Of a stretch of 64,000 nucleotides of DNA, positions 1 through 8,070 are shown in pieces (within the stretch, counting starts at the first letter, position 1; each line of letters opens with the position of its first letter). Both the position numbers and the translations under genes were made by a program. The notes below the pieces were generated by a model, which made no database searches, was not told where the DNA came from, and was given only the letters and a program-made list of their open reading frames with translations. The stretch is taken from positions 124,001 through 188,000 of the forward strand of contig JAOUMY010000002.1 of NCBI GenBank assembly GCA_029881255.1, read 5' to 3'. The stretch comes from Gammaproteobacteria bacterium (GTDB lineage: Bacteria; Pseudomonadota; Gammaproteobacteria; S012-40).

Positions 1-248
1 TTCACTGTCGTTTCCATACGCAGGTCAGAACCTCGCAAGGCAAGCACTCTCTTTCCGACAAGATCTTCAGAATAGGAGCCTGCCACGTCCACTACTTGAA
101 CCTGTTTACCTAGATCACTATTGACAACAGACAATCGTACGCCTGTCCATGGAATCCATGTTGCCAATACATAGATGGCTATCAACAACATCAGAACAGA
201 TACTAGAAAGACAAAATTTACGAGTTGTATAGGTGATTGCGTTTTCAT
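1..248 (-). CDS. Sensor histidine kinase N-terminus (partial, runs off left edge)
   Basis: Minus-strand reading frame starting with ATG at 246-248 and open to the window edge, about 82 codons. It begins with a short polar stretch, then one hydrophobic segment (about residues 9-30), then a segment containing DLVGKRVLALRG. This is the same plan as the first 80 residues of the kinase at 4991-7183, whose matching segment reads ENKIRQGDTIRAIGG (PDZ-like). It is divergent from a NarL-type regulator gene at 522, exactly as the second kinase is divergent from its own regulator at 7292. I infer a paralogous membrane sensor kinase; the catalytic part lies outside the window and cannot be seen. Confidence 0.65.
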   Translation of the reverse strand, partial: MKTQSPIQLVNFVFLVSVLMLLIAIYVLATWIPWTGVRLSVVNSDLGKQVQVVDVAGSYSEDLVGKRVLALRGSDLRMETTV

Positions 249-428
249 GAAAAACTCACTACTCGATTGCTGTTTAACAAGGATAGTAACCGGTTTTTGG
301 CAGCGAGAGAATAATGCAAAAGATGTCGCTCTTATACCAAGACGTTGACAACTTGTTTTCCGATTCCTGCGTGGTGAAGTATGGTCAGCAGTAGACACCT
401 CAACGTTGATGAGCACTGGACTTCTCCA

Positions 429-444
429 CCCCCTATACAGGGGG
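429..444. promoter_or_regulatory. C5-N6-G5 palindrome, copy 1 (putative operator)
   Basis: CCCCCTATACAGGGGG, followed by two more G. It lies between the divergent kinase (start 248) and regulator (start 522) genes, 78 bases before the regulator start. Near-identical copies occur at 1355-1370 and 7183-7198. Inferred binding site for the NarL-type regulators encoded alongside. Confidence 0.6.
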
Positions 445-521
445 GGAATAACTTGCCTTCTTCTGGCTATTCTTTTATTAATTACATAGTATCGTTATAC
501 CCAATAGTTTTAAGGTTTGAA

Positions 522-1154
522 ATGAAATCAGCCCTGGTACTGGAAGATCACGACACAACCCGTTTGTGGTTGCAGTCGATTATTTCGGAAACACTCTCAA
601 TTGATGACATCGCGCTGACGACCACGCTTGAGCAGGCGAAACTGACATTGCTTGAGCGCGAATTTGATCTGGCCCTGGTAGATATCAATCTGCCTGACGG
701 GGATGGGACTGAGCTTGTCCGATTGTTAGCGGAGTCACATAAAAACACCCATACCATCATGGTCACGATGTATGATGACGACCAACACTTGTTCGAGGCA
801 TTAAAGGCGGGGGCAAAAGGTTACTTGCTGAAGGACCAAAGCAGAAACGAGATCGCGCAGCGCCTAAAGGGAATAATCTCCGGAGAACCAGCACTGACCC
901 CAAGCATCTCGCGACGCATTATTGCGCATTTCAATAAAGAAGTTCGGCCACAACAACATCACACACTTAGCGAAAGAGAAGTTGAAGTGTTGGTGCTTGT
1001 AGCAAAAGGTTTTCAACGGGCCGAGATTTCCGAACTGCTTTGTATAACAACCAACACCGCCTCCGGCTACATAAAAAATATTTACAAGAAACTTGAGGTG
1101 TCATCTCGCTCCGAAGCAGCGCTGGAGGCCGTGCGGCTTGGATTGATCAACTGA
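522..1154 (+). CDS. NarL/FixJ-family response regulator, copy 1
   Basis: 210-residue response regulator: receiver domain (acidic pocket LEDHD near residue 7-11, phosphoacceptor Asp54 in LVDINLPDGDG, conserved Lys in GYLLKD) followed by a LuxR-type helix-turn-helix (LSEREVEVL ... GYIKNIYKKLEVSSR). The frame is open upstream to 381, but I place the start at ATG 522. The paralogue at 7292 begins at the same residue (MK-ALxLEDHD), an AAGG lies just upstream, and the upstream stretch contains the C5-N6-G5 palindrome and is not protein-like. It is very similar over its full length to the regulator at 7292-7921. It is divergent from a sensor kinase, its likely partner, and 311 bases before a large secreted protein that is its likely target. 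Confidence 0.92.
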   Translation: MKSALVLEDHDTTRLWLQSIISETLSIDDIALTTTLEQAKLTLLEREFDLALVDINLPDGDGTELVRLLAESHKNTHTIMVTMYDDDQHLFEALKAGAKGYLLKDQSRNEIAQRLKGIISGEPALTPSISRRIIAHFNKEVRPQQHHTLSEREVEVLVLVAKGFQRAEISELLCITTNTASGYIKNIYKKLEVSSRSEAALEAVRLGLIN

Positions 1155-1464
1155 AAAACTATACGATTGTCATTAGCCCGATTTTTTCAACGAAGCCAAT
1201 TCGCATGGATATAAGTCGTCAATCTAACTGGCGATCGATAACGCCAAACCATTTCACTCCTGTCCAAGTTTTTCGTCAACGCCCTGACTTTGGGACTTCT
1301 TTCTCCTATCAGCGACTATCCCGAAGCAGGGTATGCTTCCAACAGAATTCCCTACCCCCCAGATAGGGGATGCGAATTCCCCGGGGTCTACCGACTATGT
1401 ATCTGGTGCACTATTTCCCGGCACTGTATAGCCGAACCGACCTTAACGAATTGAGGGGATTTGT
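1155..1464. other. Intergenic region with putative promoter of the secreted protein
   Basis: No credible gene. It holds the third C5-N6-G5 palindrome (1355-1370) flanked by two GAATTCCC repeats (starting near 1346 and 1374), then an apparent leader before the ATG at 1465 with a GAGGGG ribosome site at about 1452. Confidence 0.5.
1355..1370. promoter_or_regulatory. C5-N6-G5 palindrome, copy 2 (putative operator)
   Basis: CCCCCCAGATAGGGGA: five C, six spacer bases, then GGGGA, so one mismatch to the perfect copy at 7183-7198. It lies 95 bases before the start of the large secreted protein, a distance like that of the copy before the second regulator (94 bases). Confidence 0.5.
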
Positions 1465-4400
1465 ATGTCTAGACTGATTACAACAGCAACACTTCTAACG
1501 GGGCTCGGACTCGCTACTGTTTTCATACCCGTTGCTGCTGCCCCGGCACCGACAGGAATTCCCGCTGGATCCGTGTTTGGACCGAGTCCTATCTATAGTC
1601 CGGGAATAAAGCCCAGTATGGTTGTTGACGAATTCGGACCGATAGACAGTGAATTATCAACTTCCAGGCGACAAGAAATCACTCGTGCAATCGCGGCCTG
1701 GAAAGCAGAAGGCATAAGTTACGGTGCCTATTTCGATATGACACGAATTGAGAGCGGCATAAAATATAGCTTATCAAGTGGCGCGCGTATTGATCTCGAC
1801 GGTAGTTCCGCTACTCAAAGCGACGCAGGCGGTACGTATTACGAATTCTCGATTACTCGGAGCAGTTTCAAAAACTATTTGATTGACTCCGGAAAGCTGG
1901 CCATAGACCTTGGCGCTGAGCATATCTTTCTCGATGTCGGTAGCGTCGATTACAGTCAGGCCAGTTTTGATGCGGAAATCATCGCGGCGTTCGCTACTCA
2001 TATCGGCAATCCAACATTCGATATTCGTTCACATCTAACAGGGCTAGGATATGCGACAACGAATGACATTGCTACTGCTGTAGGCAATGCAGATGTTACT
2101 TTAGTTAGCGACAGCTACTGGCAACAATGGGTGGCATACGACAAAGTCATCGAACGAGAATTTTTCAGTGCATGGACAAGCGCATTAAAGAGCTATGCCA
2201 GTTCTTTAGGAAAAACTGTTTATTTATCTGCAAATCGTTATATATCCGATGCCGATAATTTCATTGCAGCCGATCTGTTTGACTACACTCTGGCTGAAAC
2301 ATTTCTCGACACGCTAAACTACCCCTACCAAAACCTGTCCTATGCCTACAAGTCGGCTGTCGCGTTTGGAAAACGTTTCTGGTCCTGGAACGCTCCCGCT
2401 AACACAGCAACACTCAATGGAACAGGCGATCCGTACGCAACCGTCGCGGTGGGTAATCTCGATAAGCAGTTTATTGCAGAAGCCTACGCCAATGGTGGTA
2501 TTTCTCAGGTAATGGGGGCTGGTTGGTCACACTATCACAACTACGGTTTTACACCTGCAGCGGTGGCACCTTACTATGCACTGGTCACAGGGCACTCCGA
2601 TTTGTTTAATCATCCGGAAGCCGGTGAGATTGCCATTCTCTATACGGAAGCAGGCATCGCTACCGATCCCGGCGGTGTCGGTGGCTCATTCAAAGGCATA
2701 AGCATGATGCTGAGCCAGGCGCAAAGAGTGTGGGATGTTGTATTCGCAGCAGATACTTCACGACGAGATGGTAGCGAGACAATGACACTCGCCCAACTAA
2801 ACAACTACAACGCGCTCGTGTTGCCTGGCACCTCGATGCTAAGTGATGCACAAATTACCATCCTGGAAAACTATCTGAACAACGGCGGAACCGTCATTGG
2901 TATGGGAAGCATCGCGACCCATGACGAAACTGGCGTCGATGTAAGCGCGACAAGAACATTTGATAACCATTTCGGCGTCGACAATGTAGATACGACGACG
3001 TATACCGGTACCCTCATTTCAATCCAATCTGATCTGGGGGCTGCGGCAAACACCAATTTACTGGCTTCGAGTGCAATCACCACGCAGGTCAGCGCTTTCA
3101 AGACGGCAATAGATAGTAGCGTCGCACCAGAAATCACGACCACGCTGCCAGCGACCGTTCATCTGACTCGTTTTGAGGTTAGCGCCGATGGCTCACATAT
3201 TTATCACCTGGTGAATACCAACTTTAACCTGGTCAGCAATACGACAACTCCCGTGGCTGCAGGCGAAACGCTAACGCTGCCAGTACCACCCAACTATGCA
3301 GGTACTATCAATATCGATATCGTGTCTCCAGAAGCGGCAGTGGCGACATTGACCTCAACAGGCACTGGCGCGACTCGCACCGTTACCCTGCCTACTCTCA
3401 ATGTGTGGGCCATAATCAAAGTCGGTAGCGCTATGCCGACCAATACCAGTCTTGATCACAAACCGTGGTCACAGATTCATCTTGTCGATAACGCGGCGGC
3501 AAGCATTGATGACAGTACCGCAACAGGAGGCTATCGCCCCGACACATTGAACATCACAGGTGATATCGAATGGGATAATTGGTATTGGAAAGGCGGCAGC
3601 CACGATACCGTACCGTTCAATATTCCTTTCTTTGCCAGCGATGATATAGGTCTGGGATCGATCACACTATTTTATCGCCACAGCACTGACAAGGTTAGCT
3701 GGAGTTCATGGGCGGCGTATCAAACACTGGATGTCAGCGCCGCAGGAAGTACAAGCATTGATGTGTTTAGTTTCAATGCGCCTCTCGGAGAAGGACACTA
3801 CCAGTTCTATACACAAGCGAGCGATAGCGCCGGCCAACTGGAGTCCGTTGTTGCGGGCGACAAAACAGGCTACGGTGTAGACAGCACTCCCCCGGAGCCA
3901 CCAGCAAGTTTTGTTGCTGCAGGTGGCGTGAGTACTGGATATTGGCAGAACAGCGTTGATACGCCAGTGTTTAGCTGGACAAGCGCGATAGACAACCTTT
4001 CTGGCGCCTCGCAAAATATCCATCTCAGTTTGCGAAATTCACTCGGCACGACAGTCGCCAACTGTGTTTTGCTTGGCGGCGAAACTCAGTGGAATACCGC
4101 GACGGAATGTTCTCCTGGCGATACAGTTATCGTACCCGGTAGCCTGGCAAATGGTCGTTATGAAGTGTTTTTTAGAACACAGGATAAATCCGGCAACTGG
4201 AGTGATCATTATCCCGTATTTAGCTTTATGTACGGCACCAATACCTTGTCTGATGTCGTCAATCCCGTAATCGAAGTCGGCGATGGTCAGCTAAAAATCA
4301 GTTGGACAGCACCGACGGTTATCAACTATACGCATGTACAAATCTACAAAAAATCTGCCAGCGATAATGTCAGTGAGTGGATAAACCCGTATCTCACGCC

Positions 4401-4839
4401 AGATGCTACGACTAACTGCTACATTATTTCTGGACTGACTAATGGCGTCAGCTATGACTTGATGCTCGAAAGTGCCGGCACAGGCGTAACAGGCAACAGA
4501 GTGGAGCTCGCTTCTTCCTATACGCCGACCGTGTCTGGCGGTGTACTCTCGTGTACATCAGCGTCAACCGAACCAGCTCCTGTGACAGATCCACCCGCTG
4601 ATCAGACAGACCAAACCAGTGGTAATCTCATCGAGGCACCGCTTGATGAATCTACTAGCGAAACAACACCAACTGACCCTATTCAACAGGAACCATCACC
4701 GTTGGATACCACAACAACAGATACCAGTACCAAAACAAAGAAGGGAGCCGTTAATATTTTTATACTGGCATTGTTGTGGCTTTTAACAATTTGTGTAAGG
4801 GGATGCGGCAAACGCCGTACTTCACTGCCATGTAGCTGA
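1465..4839 (+). CDS. Large secreted glycosidase-like protein with C-terminal membrane anchor
   Basis: 1124 residues. A signal peptide (about 1-26, ending near PVAAAP) precedes a roughly 380-residue region that looks like a TIM-barrel glycoside hydrolase. Next comes a class I glutamine-amidotransferase-like domain (near 420-500, NNYNALVLPGTSML ... YLNNGGTVIGMGS), the arrangement seen in GH42-type enzymes with a trimerisation domain. The remainder is beta-rich: a sugar-binding-like region, then at least two FN3/Ig-like domains (near 810-930 and 935-1035). A Thr/Pro/Asp-rich linker leads to a hydrophobic helix (VNIFILALLWLLTICV) and a basic tail (GCGKRR), resembling GlyGly-CTERM/exosortase-type sorting signals, though no class fits exactly. 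A role in binding or degrading extracellular polysaccharide is inferred; I could not assign catalytic residues. It sits between two paralogous two-component pairs and is probably their target. Confidence 0.75.
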   Translation: MSRLITTATLLTGLGLATVFIPVAAAPAPTGIPAGSVFGPSPIYSPGIKPSMVVDEFGPIDSELSTSRRQEITRAIAAWKAEGISYGAYFDMTRIESGIKYSLSSGARIDLDGSSATQSDAGGTYYEFSITRSSFKNYLIDSGKLAIDLGAEHIFLDVGSVDYSQASFDAEIIAAFATHIGNPTFDIRSHLTGLGYATTNDIATAVGNADVTLVSDSYWQQWVAYDKVIEREFFSAWTSALKSYASSLGKTVYLSANRYISDADNFIAADLFDYTLAETFLDTLNYPYQNLSYAYKSAVAFGKRFWSWNAPANTATLNGTGDPYATVAVGNLDKQFIAEAYANGGISQVMGAGWSHYHNYGFTPAAVAPYYALVTGHSDLFNHPEAGEIAILYTEAGIATDPGGVGGSFKGISMMLSQAQRVWDVVFAADTSRRDGSETMTLAQLNNYNALVLPGTSMLSDAQITILENYLNNGGTVIGMGSIATHDETGVDVSATRTFDNHFGVDNVDTTTYTGTLISIQSDLGAAANTNLLASSAITTQVSAFKTAIDSSVAPEITTTLPATVHLTRFEVSADGSHIYHLVNTNFNLVSNTTTPVAAGETLTLPVPPNYAGTINIDIVSPEAAVATLTSTGTGATRTVTLPTLNVWAIIKVGSAMPTNTSLDHKPWSQIHLVDNAAASIDDSTATGGYRPDTLNITGDIEWDNWYWKGGSHDTVPFNIPFFASDDIGLGSITLFYRHSTDKVSWSSWAAYQTLDVSAAGSTSIDVFSFNAPLGEGHYQFYTQASDSAGQLESVVAGDKTGYGVDSTPPEPPASFVAAGGVSTGYWQNSVDTPVFSWTSAIDNLSGASQNIHLSLRNSLGTTVANCVLLGGETQWNTATECSPGDTVIVPGSLANGRYEVFFRTQDKSGNWSDHYPVFSFMYGTNTLSDVVNPVIEVGDGQLKISWTAPTVINYTHVQIYKKSASDNVSEWINPYLTPDATTNCYIISGLTNGVSYDLMLESAGTGVTGNRVELASSYTPTVSGGVLSCTSASTEPAPVTDPPADQTDQTSGNLIEAPLDESTSETTPTDPIQQEPSPLDTTTTDTSTKTKKGAVNIFILALLWLLTICVRGCGKRRTSLPCS

Positions 4840-4856
4840 AGCCGAATTTTTTTGAT

Positions 4857-4889
4857 ATCACGTGTACGCGTTCGCAGCGTACACGTGAT
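4857..4889. terminator. Perfect 13-bp stem-loop between convergent genes
   Basis: ATCACGTGTACGC (4857-4869), 7-base loop GTTCGCA, then the exact reverse complement (4877-4889). It sits 18 bases after the secreted protein and before the convergent kinase gene end (4991). Neither strand has a T-tract after the stem, so it is an unusual terminator, an RNA-stabilising hairpin, or a protein-binding palindrome. Confidence 0.45.
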
Positions 4890-4990
4890 GGTGATTCAAG
4901 CATATCGGCGATAGATCGGTGAATCTTCGCCGTAACCAGTTGCTTTATTCCCGATACGCTATGGCGTGTACACCTATTTACTGAAATCAA

Positions 4991-7183
4991 TTACTCCATG
5001 TCTAGAAGTACTTTGACCTCCAGAACACATCCGTCTCCGCTACTCCCGTTTTCCTCAACGGAATTCATGCGCCAAACCGCATCACCGCCGAGTTCCTGCG
5101 CTCGCAGACGTATGTGATGACACCCCCGCCCTGTCTGCCAGGTTTCCGGTGGTGAATCAACGCCATTATTATAAAAATGTAAGTACAGCCACGGATCAGT
5201 ATAGCTAAGCTTGAAGGTAATCAGGGTTGCTGAGGAGTGTTTTAATGCATTGCTAACCGCCTCACTGCAAATGCGTGACAAATTTATTTTATAGTGAGAA
5301 TTGAGTGTTATTGCGGGGATTTCGCTCGCAATATCATGCCTGAAATTAACGCCAGCGGCGTTTACCCGTTGCTCCATTTGCTGTACATAGCGCTCAAAAT
5401 AGTCTTCCAGACTTTCCACTAAGGAATTGTCCAGACTGTAGACTACCTGCTTCAAGGAATCCAATGCCTGAAGCGCGCTGTTTTGAAGCGCCGGCGTCGG
5501 TGCCTGGTGCGAAAGAGTCAACAGGGAGCTGGCTACATCATCGTGAAGATCGCGCATAATCCGCTCGCGCTCCTTTTCCGTCGCTTGATTCTTGGCATCT
5601 TGAATACTGATAATTTCGCGACTCAGAGACAACAGCTGTTCAACAAATTGCAAATCTTCTTTTCCAAACAGACGCCTTCCCCGGTCTGCGCAGCATAGTA
5701 CAATAACTCCCGGAGCACCTGGAACAGGAACCAACATATTTAACCCATTCTCGCCGAGCTCAGATTTACTTTGTGCTTTCATATCGACCAACCTGGCCTC
5801 TAGTGGTTGATACAAATCTTTCAACACCTTTCGCCATTTTGCACGAAACTCGGAATCGCTGTATTTACCCAGGCTAAGCGCAATCACATCGCGTGTTACA
5901 TGTGAATTATCATCATGGCTTCTTTTTAGATACCGTTGATACAGCAATTGACGCAAAGGAAAATATAACCAGCCTGCCAGCAAAACCGATAAGGCGAGAC
6001 TAATCGACTCGGAGGCGTTAACCACATAGGCGAGTAAAATATCTAAAACAAATACCAATACCCCACTGATCAACCACAACCACGTCAGCACCCACCACTT
6101 ATCGAGTTCGAACAAGCCAAAACGAGAAACCCCAGCGCCGACTCCCAGGTAGAGTAACAACACGACGCCCAGCGTGTTCCATGGTGTGAGTATCGGTGCG
6201 CCGTTTAGAATCAATGGTACAAAATATAAAATCAGGCCTAGCCCGGTACTGATAGCTACGGCAAGCACAAACCAGGAAGTCGCCGCCCGCTCTATCGGTT
6301 TTCTGGCAGAACGTCGCCACTGTACCCAGGCAAAACTCAACACAAAAATGAACAACGGAATATTCGAGTGAATATGAAAAGTGTGGATAGGCCAGTCAAA
6401 CCATTGACCCAGCTCATTAGCCCAAATCAATGTTGGTACAAGCAACATCAAAATGCCCAGTGGAAAACGACCGATACGCTGAGGATAAAACCATAACAGT
6501 GTAACAATCGCGTATCGAAATAAAAGCCCGCCAAAATGTCCGATAGAGGAAAGCATCAGGAAGATCTGAGCATCCATCGCAATATCACGCGAGACATACA
6601 CCGATGTGCAGGACGTGATCAACAGAAATCCGAGTCCGGATGCGAGAAATAAGTGTGACTCTATCCGTCGTGTACCGTATGCCCACACGCCAATTCCAAT
6701 CATGAAGGCGAAAATCCCAAAGGCATTGGTTAGCCAGAAACGTAGAGGTACATCACTCAACTCACGAATACGGGGCTGTAGTTCAACAGTTTCACCACTA
6801 CTGAGGTATAAAATAATCTCGTTTCCGGCAACTATTTCATATAATTGTTCCTGATCGCTAAAAAAACGATTGTATAACGCAAAGGTCGCTAATTGATCAG
6901 GAATATCGACAGCGTTTTGCATACCCATATCCAGGGTAAAACCATTGCCACCTATGGCTCGTATCGTATCGCCTTGACGGATTTTATTCTCAAGCGATCT
7001 GTCAACCGAAGTAATAGCCAGAGCTCCGTCGATGAATGTCGTCTGTATTCCCAGTTCACGCTGCTCCAGCACCAGCATCAGTGTCACAAACAATTGAACA
7101 AGCACGAGCATACCCGCGAACAAAAGTACGCGCTGGGGGAGAATAATTGAATTTAAAGAAGTATGAATTGCCGCAATCCTCAC
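4991..7183 (-). CDS. NarX-like membrane sensor histidine kinase (HisKA_3)
   Basis: 730 residues. Order seen: one hydrophobic segment (about 20-38), a PDZ-like stretch (RQGDTIRAIGG), a block of about seven further membrane helices (150-400), a cytosolic GAF-like stretch, then a HisKA_3 dimerisation domain with the phosphoacceptor His547 in RIMRDLHDD, and an HATPase domain (RICSEAVSNALKHS; TGRGCHHIRLRAQELGG). This is the kinase type that partners NarL-family regulators. The start is GTG at 7181-7183, whose last base falls in the palindrome 7183-7198, so an operator there would sit on the start region. No later in-frame start preserves the membrane helix. It is divergent from its probable partner at 7292 and paralogous to the partial kinase at 1-248. 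Confidence 0.9.
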   Translation of the reverse strand: MRIAAIHTSLNSIILPQRVLLFAGMLVLVQLFVTLMLVLEQRELGIQTTFIDGALAITSVDRSLENKIRQGDTIRAIGGNGFTLDMGMQNAVDIPDQLATFALYNRFFSDQEQLYEIVAGNEIILYLSSGETVELQPRIRELSDVPLRFWLTNAFGIFAFMIGIGVWAYGTRRIESHLFLASGLGFLLITSCTSVYVSRDIAMDAQIFLMLSSIGHFGGLLFRYAIVTLLWFYPQRIGRFPLGILMLLVPTLIWANELGQWFDWPIHTFHIHSNIPLFIFVLSFAWVQWRRSARKPIERAATSWFVLAVAISTGLGLILYFVPLILNGAPILTPWNTLGVVLLLYLGVGAGVSRFGLFELDKWWVLTWLWLISGVLVFVLDILLAYVVNASESISLALSVLLAGWLYFPLRQLLYQRYLKRSHDDNSHVTRDVIALSLGKYSDSEFRAKWRKVLKDLYQPLEARLVDMKAQSKSELGENGLNMLVPVPGAPGVIVLCCADRGRRLFGKEDLQFVEQLLSLSREIISIQDAKNQATEKERERIMRDLHDDVASSLLTLSHQAPTPALQNSALQALDSLKQVVYSLDNSLVESLEDYFERYVQQMEQRVNAAGVNFRHDIASEIPAITLNSHYKINLSRICSEAVSNALKHSSATLITFKLSYTDPWLYLHFYNNGVDSPPETWQTGRGCHHIRLRAQELGGDAVWRMNSVEENGSSGDGCVLEVKVLLDME

Positions 7184-7198
7184 CCCCTATATAGGGGG
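7183..7198. promoter_or_regulatory. C5-N6-G5 palindrome, copy 3 (perfect, putative operator)
   Basis: CCCCCTATATAGGGGG, a perfect 16-base palindrome between the divergent kinase and regulator genes. It overlaps the GTG start of the kinase (7181-7183) and is 94 bases before the regulator ATG at 7292. It is the best copy of the motif also found at 429 and 1355. Confidence 0.65.
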
Positions 7199-7291
7199 TA
7201 TTACGTTTCTGTATTAAATCGTAATCAACTTTCTGTATTTTTTCTTTCCTCCTCTACACATATCACGAATAGCTGACTAAAATAAATACCT

Positions 7292-7921
7292 ATGAAACGT
7301 GCACTAATACTTGAGGATCATGACTCCATCCAGATTTTGGTAAAGGAGGCATTGCAGGTGTCGCTTAATATCAAAGACATTGATATAGCCGCCACCATAG
7401 AACATGCCGATTTACTGATTGTCGAAAACCACTACGATATAGCCATCATTGATATCAATTTACCCGATGGCAACGGCTTGAACTTCGTTAGTCGATTGAA
7501 AGATCGATCCCCGGAAACCTATCCGGTAGTCCTAACTATCTACGATGACGACCACCATGTCTTTGAGGCGCTAAAAGCAGGTGCAAAAGGATATCTGACC
7601 AAGGAACAAGCACACACCGACTTAGTGCAACGGCTCAAAAGAATTCCTGTAGACGAGCCGCCGCTGGCGCCTTCTGTCTCACGGCGCATCATTACCTATT
7701 TCAATAGAGAGGGTAAACAGGGAAAACATACTCTAAGCGACCGGGAGGTTGAGGTGCTGGTACTTGTCTCAAGGGGATATCAACGTAGCGAGATATCAGA
7801 AATGCTTTCTATCACGACTAACACCACGTCTGGATACATTAAAAACATCTATAAAAAACTAAACGTGTCGTCGCGCTCTGAAGCTGCATTGGAGGCAGTA
7901 AGATTAGGCCTGGTGAGCTGA
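7292..7921 (+). CDS. NarL/FixJ-family response regulator, copy 2
   Basis: 209 residues: receiver domain with LEDHD acidic pocket, phosphoacceptor Asp54 (IIDINLPDGNG) and Lys in GYLTKEQ, then a LuxR-type helix-turn-helix (LSDREVEVLVLVSRGYQRSEI ... YKKLNVSSRSE). The DNA-recognition helix region is almost identical to that of the regulator at 522-1154, so both should recognise the same site. It is divergent from the sensor kinase at 4991-7183. The intergenic region carries the perfect C5-N6-G5 palindrome, suggesting autoregulation. A typical ribosome site is not evident. The pair looks like a duplication of the cassette at 1-1154. Confidence 0.95.
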   Translation: MKRALILEDHDSIQILVKEALQVSLNIKDIDIAATIEHADLLIVENHYDIAIIDINLPDGNGLNFVSRLKDRSPETYPVVLTIYDDDHHVFEALKAGAKGYLTKEQAHTDLVQRLKRIPVDEPPLAPSVSRRIITYFNREGKQGKHTLSDREVEVLVLVSRGYQRSEISEMLSITTNTTSGYIKNIYKKLNVSSRSEAALEAVRLGLVS

Positions 7922-8034
7922 TGCAGTGACTCTTTTCCGCTGGACATTTGCTCTCGAACCCTTGCAAATACTTCGTGTATCTTTGCCTATGTCAAAACGA
8001 AGCCGAAAACAACGTGTCGCACAAAATAGACAAA

Positions 8035-8058
8035 GGGTTGATACTCACGTACCAACCC
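8035..8058 (-). terminator. Terminator of the large lipoprotein gene
   Basis: Stem GGGTTGATAC/GTACCAACCC (one mismatch) with loop TCAC. On the minus strand it is followed by TTTGTCTATTTTG. It lies 13 bases past the stop of the gene at 8071-11538. Confidence 0.6.
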
Positions 8059-8070
8059 CTTGTGATAAGT

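Noticed and set aside
381-521. Extended N-terminus of the first response regulator
   Set aside because: The paralogue starts at the MK-ALxLEDHD residue; the extension crosses the C5-N6-G5 palindrome.
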